DNA of 28,624 nt from Ichthyosporea sp. XGB-2017a. Lineage: Eukaryota; Opisthokonta; Ichthyosporea. The notes beneath the pieces were generated by a model, which worked only from the letters and a program-made list of their open reading frames with translations, ran no database searches and was not told the DNA's origin. Shown here in pieces: positions 19,980 to 28,624 of the stretch. Made by a program: the position numbers and the translations under genes. Each line of letters starts with the position of its first letter. Within the stretch, counting starts at the first letter, position 1. The DNA lies in contig PDIM01010331.1 of NCBI GenBank assembly GCA_002811675.1, positions 1 to 28,624 of the forward strand, given 5' to 3'.

Positions 19980-20702
19980 TTAATGGCCCACCATATCGGT
20001 ACCGTTATCATCCTCGTATTCTTCCTCCAGTTCTTCGGCATCATTCTCAACAAGCTGCACCATTTTTCCATCATTCCAGTAAGCCACAGGTACAATTTGA
20101 AACTCGGCCAACTCCATGTTCAGCAACTTCAGTACTCGAGCCTGTTCAGGAGTAAGCGCTTGGCCAGCCTTACACACAACATAATCACCCTGAAGCACAA
20201 TCACCCCCTTCTCCAAGGCAGTGGGCAGTCCCAATTCACGAAGCATAGGCTCCATCATGTGAGGAAACTGTCTAAGTGGCCCAGCGGGAAGTTCTACAGT
20301 CTCGGGAGCTTTCGAGCCCGAACGAAGAAAATCAGCCTGTCTATAATCGTCAAACCACTCAACGACCTCTTCGGGGGCCGAATCCGTGGCCAACAATCCA
20401 ACGTTGTTACCCCGCACTTTCTTAGCAACAAGATGAAGACCCTCTTTCACCTCTTCCTCTTCAGAACGGCCCAAAGCCACGCACATAACCTTGTTCTTAC
20501 CGAAAAAGAACTTACTCGAAGGCCAACTTTCCCTCACAGCCTTAAGCTTGTTATTTCTCATATTCTTAACTTTGATGACATACAGATATTTGTACTTCTC
20601 CACCCCGTCACGGATAGAACCCACCAGATTCTCCTTCAACGCATGACCCTTAGACTGTGTCTTTGTCAACCACAACGACTTATTCCTCTTTGACTTAGGC
20701 AT
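19980..20702 (-). CDS. MRTO4: MRTO4 (Mrt4), ribosome assembly factor
   Basis: This is a 240-residue intronless protein, the same length as human MRTO4. Mrt4 sits on pre-60S particles in the place later taken by the stalk protein uL10 (P0). Seen: MPKSKRNKSLWLTKTQSKG at the start, YKYLYVIKVKNMRNNKLKAVRE, SKFFFGKNKVMCVALGRS, LPAGPLRQFPHMMEP, LRELGLPTALEKGVIVL and LTPEQARVLKLLNMELAEF, each a family hallmark. The acidic tail (EELEEEYEDDN) is also typical. An in-frame ATG ten codons upstream would add a Lys/Arg-rich stretch, but MPKSKR is the conserved N-terminus, so I set the start at 20702. It shares its promoter region with TOPBP1. Confidence 0.96.
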   Translation of the reverse strand: MPKSKRNKSLWLTKTQSKGHALKENLVGSIRDGVEKYKYLYVIKVKNMRNNKLKAVRESWPSSKFFFGKNKVMCVALGRSEEEEVKEGLHLVAKKVRGNNVGLLATDSAPEEVVEWFDDYRQADFLRSGSKAPETVELPAGPLRQFPHMMEPMLRELGLPTALEKGVIVLQGDYVVCKAGQALTPEQARVLKLLNMELAEFQIVPVAYWNDGKMVQLVENDAEELEEEYEDDNGTDMVGH

Positions 20703-21313
20703 CTTCTTCACTCTTCTTCTTCTCTTTTTCAAACTTGCACTAATCCAAATCTACCCATGTGTGACTCTCCACTCTACCCCTCTCACCTCCATGAACCCTT
20801 TTATAATTATAATAATAACACCAATACAAAACCCCTACCTCCCTTATCTATGGCCCCTCCCCATACAATGATCCCCGGGCCCCCCCATCCTAATAATTCC
20901 TTCTTCCATATCACATGGGATCCCCTAACCCCATTCCTCCCTGGCCCAGATGCTGCAGCCTGCATGGAGCAGTGCAGACTTTTTTATATTTCTTTTTTGT
21001 CCGCAGTTTTTTTTTTTTCTTTTTTTTCATTTTTGGCGGGAAAAAGAAAAAAAGTTTTTAGGGCTGTGTTGTACAATAATTTTTCTTGAGGAATTTTTAT
21101 TATAGAAGAGAAGAGAGGAAAAACAACAGGAACTGGAAACATAAATTATTTCTTTTGAAGTTTCTTCTTCTTCTTTTTTCCTGATTTCGTTTTTCGTGAT
21201 TTCGTTTTTGGTGTTTCTTTTTTGTTTTTTTGTTTTTTTGTTTTGTTTGTTTCGGCAGTTTCCTCTTCCGAATCTTTCTGCTTATTTGGTTTATTGCAGC
21301 ATATGTGCTCGTG
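20703..21313. promoter_or_regulatory. Divergent promoter region of MRTO4 and TOPBP1
   Basis: About 610 bases. The half near MRTO4 is C/A-rich. The half near TOPBP1 has interrupted T runs (21007-21027), an E2F-like site (21031-21045), and a T-rich leader. ORFs on either strand here are low complexity and do not look real. Confidence 0.55.
21031..21045. promoter_or_regulatory. E2F/DP-like site (TTTTGGCGGGAAAAA)
   Basis: This is the same 14-mer as in front of UBE2T/FTSJ1, 283 bases before the TOPBP1 start and next to a T tract. It matches the E2F consensus. TopBP1 is a G1/S gene in animals, which fits. Binding is inferred. Confidence 0.6.
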
Positions 21314-24300
21314 ATGAAGGGAGGAGATGCTCTTGTAGCCGCTGATTTGGTTCTACTTGAAGATCCGTTTGTTGACGACGCACGATCGAGCTCCTCCGGT
21401 TCTCCCAAGAAGCAACGAATTGAGTCTCGCCTGTCTGCGCTGGCCGCATCTAAATGGAACTCTATTCCGTCTACAGAGCCGCAATCTGATAGAATTAGCA
21501 GCTCTCATGGACTGCCCGCCCATAACGGGGAATCGACAACATCCCAATCAAGTGCAGACGCTGCTGAAAATGTCCTGACAGAGCTTTGTGAGTGGCTGAA
21601 AGGGCGAAACATTCGCTTCATAAATGGGTATGAGGGGGAAGATGAAGAGCAAAAGCTTATAGATATGGGGTGCATTTTTGTATTAAAGGATTTCAAAGGG
21701 GAAAGGGCAGAGCAGATCTTGATTCGCTTAAAGGGGAAAAGACCAAAGTGCTTTATCGCAGGGGCTCCTCTGATACTCAGTCTTTGCAAAAGCTCTCGCA
21801 GCCCATTTCGGTACTGCGAGGAATCAAATTCACAGGCCGTCTTCTCTAACATATTTTCAAAGTATTTGATATGCTGTAGCGGCTATTCCCAAACAGAACG
21901 TGAGAGAATATATCAGCTTGCAGAGTTTCTGGGCGGAAGAACTTCAGGAGACTTTACTCATTCAGTAACTCATCTCGTTGCAGAGAACGATACCACTCAA
22001 AAATATCAAGTGGCACTTAAAATGAAAAAAGTCATTATCAACAGCAGATTAATGGAACTGGCGTTTGAGAAAAAACGGTTCAGCACGGGGACAAAGATTG
22101 ATTTCGGGCATTTAGAAGCTTCACGGAAAGAATCATCGACACTATTGAAAGGAGTCAAAGTATGCGTGACTGGCATTGACGCCGAGCCAAGGAGTAAAAT
22201 ATGGCGGGATGTGGAAGATTATGGAGGGGAATATCACTGCGATCTAACAAAAGAATGCACTCATCTTATTGTCAACCCCAAATGCGCAAAAAATAGCGAA
22301 AAAGCAAAGCATGCTGCAATGTGGGGCTTAAAGATAGTGACAGTAGAATGGCTGAATGCGTCTATAGCAAGGAAGATGCGCTTAAGTACGCGAACATTTG
22401 AATACGCTTTCAAACAGCCTAGTCGCAAGCGATCATTTGATGGGGAGCAAAGACTGAAATCATCAAAATCGATTATTATACCCCGAGCAGGCAATGCGAG
22501 TTCCTTGGTGAGAAGGAATTCAAAATTAGGAAATGTATGTTCCTCTACTAACCCCTTGTTTGCTGGCGTTGTGAAGCTTGTTTCAACCGAAGAAGAAGAG
22601 AAGAAAATCAATTTTGAGGATGTTCCTGCGGACGCGGATAGCCAGGTAAGCCGTTGTTTTTCATGTTTGAATGTTTCAAAGATTATTTATTTACTTATTG
22701 TGCCGTTTTTTATTTTTGTCCCATATTGATGCTTCAGTTTTTAGATGGATGCCGTCTTTTCTTTACAGGATTTTCCGAGGAGCGACTGAAATTAATGCGT
22801 AAAATGACGAGGCGTGGGGGTGGTTTAAGATTTGAAGCTCTCAACGAAGCTGTTACCCATTGCGTTGTGGGCTCGCTCACCCCCAAAATGGATGTAAAGA
22901 AATTTAAAAGTTTGCCTAAAAGCCCTGTTATTGTTGGGGCAAAGTGGCTGGTTAGGTGCTGTGTCGAATGGAAGTGCTTGCCCTCAGAGCCTTTCCAGTT
23001 GTTGCTGAATGAGGCTGGGGGTTTTAAGGACAGTATGTTTGTTCTTGCATGCAAGGAAAATAATGGCCCAAGCAAAAATGTGGAAATGGGGGTAACTGGA
23101 CAAAATAGTGTTGGGAATACTGTTAGTGCAAGTGAAAATGCAGAAGAAGTCAAAGTTAATTTCAATTTTGCTGATTTGTATGCTGAACCAGGAACAAGTC
23201 AAAACGTAGAACTGACGTCTTCTGGAGATGTTGTAAAAAAAACTAATGCTTCATCAAACTTGCAAATGCATATGCATGAAAACAAGCGGGCAAGGTTTAT
23301 GACCGGATGTGAGACCAGAGTTAGTGATACTCTCATGGACCTATCTCCAGTAGATCCTAAATCTCTTTTTAGAGGGCATGAGTTCATTATTAGCGATGAT
23401 TTTTCGCTCGACCAAAAGGCTTCGATGCGAAGGGCTATCGTTGGTGTCAAAGGGAGTGTAAGCAAAAATGTAAAGGAAGCTGATACAAGTAAAATATTAT
23501 ACTATTTGCAACCATTTGATTGGTAAGATCTTGATTTTTTTTTTTTTGTTTTGTTCTTCTTCCCATTTAAATCGTGTGCTAACATTTGCTTCTATAACAG
23601 TGGCCAAAGAAACAAGGATAGGAGGAATGAAGATTTCCTGTCAAAGCTGCCCGGGGTTACCGAAGTATGGTTGTCTAAGTGTGTCGATGGCAACAGGTTG
23701 TTCTCTGTTGACGACGACTTTATGTACAAGCCATTTCTAGGGAGCAGCATTCCTGAGTTTTCAAGTTACAACATTAGTATTACAGGGATTGAATCTATTT
23801 ATCGACAATATATAGGTCTTTTAATTCATACTTTGGGTGGGTCTTTCAAAGAGTCATTGCGTAAAAAGGATACTACCCATCTGATATGTTACTCTGCAAG
23901 TGAAAAATATCACAAAGCGGTTCAATGGAATGTGAAAACTGTTACTGTTGACTGGTTGTATGAATGTGCTCGACAAGGGAAAGATATCCCTACAGATGGG
24001 TTTATTTTCAAACCAGAGAATGTAAAAAGGGATACTTGTGATGGAATCGAAGAAGTTCCTGATTTTATATCAAGACTAAAAGCGAAGCACCCAATTCCTC
24101 TTCAAAAAGTAGGAAATCCCCTTAGACAACCTAAATTGAACTTTACAAACTGTGACTCTCGGCCATCGTTTGATACCAAAGATGCTTTATTAGCCGTTGA
24201 CACGAATATGGATGACCTCATGGACATCGGAAACGATGGGCTTGGTGAGAAATGGGAACCTTCACCCCACAAAGTCAAAAATAAGGAAAATGTGGATGTT

Positions 24301-26007
24301 CCTTTAGATGAGTACCTAACTGAGTGTGTCCAGTCGGCTATACAAAGTCTACGACCCTCAACATCAACCCCGGCTAAACCTCTGAAGAAGACTACTGATA
24401 CCTTGCTTAGTAATGTCCGTATTGTGTTTTCAAAAAAGCTTGGGGACTCCATTGCTCCTTTGAGAAAACTTTTGCAGGCCGCAAAAGGATGTGAAGTCGG
24501 CCCTTTTGATACTTCATGCACTCACTTCATTCACCAAAGCTCTAAAAAAGCGTGCTATACAAAAGAATATAAGTGGGCACAAAACACTGCCGAAATACAA
24601 GTCGTATCACCCCACTGGCTTGTAGGTTCTATCAAAGAAAACAAAATTTTAAAAGAATTGGACTATCCACCCAGCTTTGAACCTTCAGAGGATGACGAAA
24701 GCTTTAATGTTCCTGGTAACGAACTGAACGAAGAAAATGTGGTAGAGCAAAATGCCCCTGTGTTGCAAGGAGGTGAGGCTTTGCCTCTTTGTGCGAATGA
24801 AGACAGCGTGGAGAGTGCTACTTCGCTGGCCGAGACTGTTGAAAAATTAATCAACGCAACCAAGCCTACCGGGAATTCGAAACTGACAAAACATTCTATT
24901 CGCAGATCAAGAAGAATTGGTTCCAAAAAAGAAACGTCAATTCCAGAAAAGGAAGAAAGTTCCAAAACCAGACCAATGGTTCGCAAAGAAGAGTTCAAAC
25001 AGCCGGCTGAAGCCATAGCATACGATCACTCGTCGGGAATGCGTGAGCGAGAACGCCTAGTGGAAAGACTAAGGAATGGTTACGTCAAAGATGGTTCTGC
25101 ATCACCAACTGAAAAGAACGCAAAAGCTGATCCTGTTGTCACCAAAACATACAAGCCTCAAGTTAGCAAAAAAATTTCGAAAATTGTGCAGTCCAGAGGG
25201 TGCAAAGGAATGCGATTTATATTCTCTGGCATTGCCCCGAAAAAGAAAGAAGGCCTTATGAAAGTAATCAAAGCTCTTGGTGGCGTTCCCCTTACTACAG
25301 TTCAATTTGACCCTACTTGCACTCATTTAATTGTTAATGGACCAAGCCTTACAGAAAAATACCTTGCCTCTCTTGCCACTGGAAAGTGGATTATCAAAAG
25401 TGACTACATTCTTGCTTGCCAAGCGGAGGGCAAATTTATTGACGAAGAAGCGTTTGAGCTATCTCATGAAACAGTAAATGAGGAATATCGAAATGACAAT
25501 CCAGATGACATGCTTCTGGGACCAAGGGAGTGGCGTACTCGACTTAATGAATCATCGGTAAGAGCATCCAAGAAAAAACCAGAAGAAAGTAATGGGGCAT
25601 TCAAAGGCTGGAAGGTACTTTTATGTGTCGAGAACAAGAAAAAAAGTGGCTTTGAAACTCTCCTAAAAGCCGGTCGTGCAACCGTTATTTCATCAAGCCC
25701 CCCATTTTCAGCGGATTTGATTTATAAGGCCACACATTGCTTTGTAGACACTTGCTTGGTTAAGCCTTTAGGTAAATTCGAATTTGGTCATATCATGGAC
25801 TCGAGTGTTAACTTAGCCGACAAGAGTAAGCGTGATCAGGAAAGCAGAGGTAACAAGCTTACCTATTCCAATTTTTCTGAGCTCGAATATTCTGATCATA
25901 TTTTATGCCTCACTCCTGAATACATTGCAGACTATCTAAATCGGACTGTTGAGTCCAGTCGGGGCACCGAAGACTATCAACTATCCTTTAACCTGTCTTG
26001 TGATTAA
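21314..26007 (+). CDS. TOPBP1: TopBP1 (Dpb11/Rad4 family) multi-BRCT checkpoint scaffold, three exons
   Basis: Exons are 21314-22645, 22738-23522 and 23601-26007, giving 1507 residues (human 1522). TopBP1 is a nuclear scaffold that reads phosphorylated RAD9 and Treslin/Sld3 and activates ATR at stalled forks. BRCT repeats I can see: BRCT0 about 85-175, BRCT1 178-265, BRCT2 278-366, BRCT3 445-530 (LDGCRLFFTGFSEERL, GAKWLVRCC), BRCT4 about 653-750, BRCT5 760-845, BRCT6 974-1066 (FSKKLGDS, THFIHQ, VSPHWL), BRCT7 1240-1330 (FDPTCTHLIV, EKYLASLATGKW) and BRCT8 1373-1490 (FKGWKVLLCVE, TPEYIADYL). The full animal layout of nine domains is kept, unlike the four in yeast. The linker 1067-1239 has an ATR-activating-like segment around 1180. 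The start is the ATG at 21314; the hydrophobic extension upstream is T-rich leader. Confidence 0.95.
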
Positions 26008-26050
26008 CTTCAACTTTCAACATCTCGCTCCTTCTCACTCACTTAAGACA

Positions 26051-26056
26051 AATAAA
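26051..26056 (+). terminator. Poly(A) signal of TOPBP1
   Basis: AATAAA lies 43 bases after the TOPBP1 stop and only 8 bases from the opposing IFT22 signal. Confidence 0.6.
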
Positions 26057-26063
26057 GCACTCT

Positions 26064-26069
26064 TTTATT
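26064..26069 (-). terminator. Poly(A) signal of IFT22
   Basis: The minus strand reads AATAAA 11 bases after the IFT22 stop. With the TOPBP1 signal it forms a bidirectional 3' end, so the two mature transcripts may overlap tail to tail. Confidence 0.6.
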
Positions 26070-26080
26070 ATTTACTTCTT

Positions 26081-27072
26081 TTACCGATTAAGTACTCCCA
26101 ATTCTTCCTTGTCCCGTAACTCAACATGTGCCTTGTGTACCCCACTAAGCAATCCACGGAAGGCGTCGTGTGCTGAAGGAATGTCTTCGGGATGATATGT
26201 TTCACAAGCAACCTTGCTAAGATTTCCCCTCAAAGAAAAATTAGTCTTTTGAATGGAAGTGTCCTTAATGTTATTGAAAACAAGGAGCTGAGTGCTACTA
26301 AGTCTACTTTTAGCTGCAAATTTGGAAAGCCTTTCAAAAACAATAGAAATTAGTAATTGTCCCCTACCTTTGTTGAACGTGATTCATATAACCTTCCGGA
26401 ACTTACCACTCTTCTGCTTCCTTTTCTGCATCCCTTGGCGAGAACGATGAAACCACACACATGATTCCAAGTGCATCTTTGGAATATGCCGGCCAATTCA
26501 TTTCAAGTGAGCTGAGTAAACCAATTTTGAAGATCATTATGATCAAAAAAAAAAGAAAGAAAGAAAAGAAAAACAATGAAGTGGATTATGCGGCTGTTAA
26601 ACATCAGCGAAAGAGACAGAGGTCAGTCGTACACGGTTGACATTGGTCACTTACTTCATCCCCCCCTCGCAATCCCATAACTCCACCATGCAGGTTACTT
26701 GTCCGAGACGCCCTGCTTTGGCATTAGGTGGCACTATATCTTCAAACTCCATGATGCGCACCCCATGAGTGGGTAGGTAGTTGTCACTGGGCTGTGCAGA
26801 AATGTCTGCCAGGGCATTGCATATGGTTGTTTTGCCACTCTGGAAATGGATTTACCAATAAGATGTAGTAGGAAGAGTTTGTTGTTCCAAAAAAAAGGAA
26901 TAAAAGCAAAAAAGACAAAAAAAAGGGGGGAGTTTGGGAATAAGTAAAGGTGCAAAAGAAGTGAGGAATATATCAGACAATTAAGGAATCCCCCATTGCC
27001 TTTGTGAAGAATTAAGGGATACTTTACCTCTTGAGGTCCGATACAGAGGATCTTAAACGGTGCTGTAGACAT
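26081..27072 (-). CDS. IFT22: IFT22/RABL5 small GTPase-like intraflagellar transport protein, four exons
   Basis: Exons, in order of translation, are 27072-27028, 26839-26655, 26511-26407 and 26330-26081, giving 194 residues (human 185). IFT22 is the Rab-like subunit of the IFT-B complex that moves cargo in cilia and flagella. Seen after joining: KILCIGPQESGKT with an intact P-loop (12-19) split by the first intron, YLPTHGVRIMEFED, VELWDCEGG (the WDxxG switch region), NWPAYSKDALGIMCVV, a helix ending in EEW, and a C-terminal part starting WLSKFAA. All follow the human order. As in other IFT22 proteins the NKxD guanine motif is not clear. Introns are 188, 143 and 76 bases. This is the only gene in the window that points directly to a flagellum. 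Confidence 0.9.
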
Positions 27073-27282
27073 GGGTTTCTTGGTTTGACTTTTGACGGCT
27101 TTGAGTGTTCTTGTATGGGCTCAGAGGCAGATTTAAAAAGCGTCTTTCATAACGAGATTGATAAAAGAAGAAAAAAAACGTCGGCTATACAAAGTATTGT
27201 GCCAAAAAAAAAAAAAGAAAAAAAGAAAAAAGCCAATTTTCCAATTATTTAATTTTTGCATTGAAAAAAAAAGAGTACAAGA
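27073..27282. other. IFT22 upstream region
   Basis: About 210 bases. It has A-rich stretches near 27170-27230, including AAAG-type low complexity. It is presumably the IFT22 promoter and 5' leader. Nothing else is seen in it. Confidence 0.4.
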
Positions 27283-27627
27283 ATGTTTATATTCCCTCGA
27301 GGGGATATAGAAATGGTCTTGCTCATCCGTTCACCCGGAGTTAGTACAATCAGCCAGCACTCGACCGATCCAATTCCGTGGTGTTCCATGAAGATTGAAG
27401 TAGATCCACCAGTTTTTGTATTCATCATGGGAACACCAATACGGATCCCCGCTTGGGCTTCCAATGGCCCCCTGAAACTTCAAATTTCGACCCAGACATC
27501 CATCGGGACAAAGAGTCCGCGATTAAAAAAGCATGTTCCGATGCATATTTCTTGGTCAAATGGGATCTCTAGTATAGAAGTTTACTCTAGGTTAATAAAG
27601 ATCGATGTACATTGGTATTTACTATAA
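27283..27627 (+). CDS. Unresolved ORF, 114 residues, with an overlapping antisense frame
   Basis: An ATG-started plus-strand ORF of 114 codons fills most of the gap between IFT22 and the small cysteine-rich gene. Its composition is protein-like, with alternating hydrophobic stretches (VFVFIMGTPIRIPAW, LKLQIST) and little low complexity. The minus strand also has a protein-like frame from about 27577 down to 27249, broken by a single in-frame TGA near 27486. I recognise neither. It could be a small gene, an exon of a larger one, or the remains of a gene on either strand. Confidence 0.3.
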   Translation: MFIFPRGDIEMVLLIRSPGVSTISQHSTDPIPWCSMKIEVDPPVFVFIMGTPIRIPAWASNGPLKLQISTQTSIGTKSPRLKKHVPMHISWSNGISSIEVYSRLIKIDVHWYLL

Positions 27628-27654
27628 AAATTGCGGTTCAAATTCAAATTCGAT

Positions 27655-27660
27655 TTTATT
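27655..27660 (-). terminator. Poly(A) signal overlapping the stop of the cysteine-rich gene
   Basis: The minus strand reads AATAAA, and the stop codon TAA lies inside it. If used, the 3' untranslated region is only a few tens of bases. Confidence 0.5.
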
Positions 27661-28051
27661 TCACAATCTTATACTGACTAGGATCATGAACATCAGAAAT
27701 ATCAACAACACAATGCTCCCCGCATTCGAATTTGATAACATACGCTGGGAAACTCATTCCAAACTCTACCCCCATTTTACTCCCAACAATGACACACGGA
27801 GAATGTTCCGGGGGATTTCTCCCACTTCTATCGATGCAAATAAGTTTTGTTCCTTTCTTCAGCTGTTTGGAAACTGGGTATCCCGGCAAATCTTCCTCTC
27901 CGCATTTGCTATTGATGACATTTTCGCGGGCTTCTTCGTTCATTTCAACGAAATCCATGCAGCAAATTCCGCAGAGCTCACTCCCATGTATACACACAGC
28001 TATTTCTGCTCCAGTCCTGGGACAAACTGCACTCTTTGAAGTGGGCAACAT
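27656..28051 (-). CDS. Small cysteine-rich protein, function unknown
   Basis: This is a 131-residue intronless protein. Near the N-terminus it has C10, then C20-x6-C27-x2-C30-C31 with H22 between (CIHGSELCGICCMDF), and C50. This could bind one zinc ion. After it come an acidic helix (FVEMNEEARENV) and a mostly beta second half (GTKLICIDRS, CVIVGSKMGVEFGM, YVIKFECGEHCVVDISD). The general look, a C-x-H-x4-C-x2-C-x-x-DF finger followed by a beta domain, resembles uncharacterised proteins I have seen in fungi and relatives, but I cannot name a family. The start at 28051 is the first ATG in the frame. Confidence 0.65.
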   Translation of the reverse strand: MLPTSKSAVCPRTGAEIAVCIHGSELCGICCMDFVEMNEEARENVINSKCGEEDLPGYPVSKQLKKGTKLICIDRSGRNPPEHSPCVIVGSKMGVEFGMSFPAYVIKFECGEHCVVDISDVHDPSQYKIVK

Positions 28052-28315
28052 AACGAACTACATCAACTAATAATAACAAACCAAAGGATAGAATTTCCAA
28101 CGTGCCTTCTTCTGCCAACTTCAAAACGTCACCGCGACACACACACAAGGTAGCGTGTGCACAAACTATATGTGTGACCAGGGCTCTCCCATAGACGGCG
28201 GTGTATCATGAATTGAGTATGAACCTTGAGGTTTGAATATCTCACGTGGCCCCTTGTCTAATAACTTAAAGATGATGTAACACCATTTCCTTCCCCGGAA
28301 TTCCCCCCACCACAC

Positions 28316-28360
28316 ATAACCCTAAAGAAGAACATTACGAGCCAGCCAGCCTTTGGTTTA
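28316..28360 (+). repeat. Shared promoter element, copy 2 (AACCCTAAAG type)
   Basis: The first 17 bases are identical to 8345-8361, and most of the following 27 match. See copy 1. Confidence 0.5.
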
Positions 28361-28441
28361 CCTTTGGAATAGGGGGGTGGACAAACTGGTTATTGGTGCA
28401 GCATCAGATAGAAAGGGGGTGTAGTTCTGGGGTGACCTCTT

Positions 28442-28452
28442 GCCAATCAGAG
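28442..28452 (+). promoter_or_regulatory. CCAAT-box (NF-Y-like) site
   Basis: GCCAATCAGAG is the exact reverse complement of 8311-8321. Another CCAAT follows near 28471. Confidence 0.45.
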
Positions 28453-28532
28453 AGGGAGATGGAGGATTAGTCCAATGAGAGGCTGGAGAATAGTAATAAT
28501 AAAAAAAGTGGGTGTGGCTTTTTTTTATTCAT

Positions 28533-28534
<2 letters not shown>

Positions 28535-28624
<90 letters not shown>
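28535..28624. repeat. Poly(T) tract, at least 90 bases, cut by the window end
   Basis: An uninterrupted T run reaches the last base. It is the longest such tract in the window. Its position after a promoter-type region fits the other three, with the opposite strand carrying the A run. Assembly often breaks at such runs, so the edge may be an assembly limit. Confidence 0.85.

Larger units (their letters stand above)
28052..28624. promoter_or_regulatory. Promoter region upstream of the cysteine-rich gene, running into the window edge
   Basis: About 570 bases. It contains a CA microsatellite near 28138-28146, a CACGTG box at 28243-28248, the second AACCCTAAAG element (28316-28332), an inverted CCAAT box (28442-28452) and the terminal T tract. 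By analogy with the other spacers this is a divergent promoter, and a plus-strand gene probably begins beyond the window. Confidence 0.5.

Noticed and set aside
20757-21089. Plus-strand 110-codon ORF between MRTO4 and TOPBP1
   Set aside because: Low-complexity Pro/Asn/Phe composition that runs through T tracts and the E2F-like site. It reads as promoter sequence.
21230-21313. Hydrophobic N-terminal extension of TopBP1 (a possible signal anchor)
   Set aside because: It is the translation of a T-rich leader. A nuclear checkpoint protein would not carry it, and the ATG at 21314 gives a normal start.
27480-27490. In-frame TGA on the minus strand read as selenocysteine
   Set aside because: No SECIS-like hairpin is evident and the surrounding frame matches no selenoprotein family. 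A stop in a non-coding or decayed frame is simpler.

Overview
This is nuclear DNA from a eukaryote. Eighteen introns can be placed by homology and reading frame. All are GT-AG and they run from 64 to 188 bases. There are AATAAA-type poly(A) signals, long poly(dA:dT) tracts and a standard stop-codon set, and no sign of bacterial operons. The gene content (a TopBP1 with the animal-type order of BRCT domains, UBE2T, PHYHD1, GOLGA7, PPM1K-like, NPRL2, MAEA, IFT22) looks opisthokont. I would guess a flagellated unicellular holozoan or an early-branching fungal relative. IFT22 implies a cilium or flagellum. The receptor-L-like ectodomain and the EcsC-family protein also fit that neighbourhood, but I cannot name the lineage.

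Layout, left to right: ARP6 (+), EcsC-family (-), PPM1K-like PP2C phosphatase (+), a type II membrane protein with an L-domain-like ectodomain (-), GOLGA7/ERF4 (+), MAEA/Gid9 (-), UBE2T (-), FTSJ1/TRM7 (+), PHYHD1 (-), NPRL2 (+), an unrecognised disordered protein (-), MRTO4 (-), TOPBP1 (+), IFT22 (-), an unresolved ORF around 27.3-27.6 kb, and a small cysteine-rich protein (-). The right edge runs into a T tract of at least 90 bases.

Strands mostly alternate. The genes therefore form tight convergent pairs (44-308 bases between stop codons) and divergent pairs that share a promoter region. The four long A/T tracts all lie in divergent or promoter-type spacers, which suggests nucleosome-free promoter design. 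Two promoter regions, those of TOPBP1 and of UBE2T/FTSJ1, carry the same 14-base E2F-like sequence. Two others share an AACCCTAA-type element plus a CCAAT box.

The genes do not form one pathway. UBE2T and TOPBP1 belong to DNA-damage signalling. FTSJ1 and MRTO4 serve translation. NPRL2 (GATOR1) and MAEA (GID/CTLH ligase) serve nutrient control. I found no mobile element, CRISPR array, rRNA or complete tRNA. No clearly new multi-gene system is evident. The best leads are the shared promoter elements, an apparent Tyr at the key Trp position of the TopBP1 ATR-activating segment, the type II L-domain protein, and the unexplained ORF at 27.3-27.6 kb.
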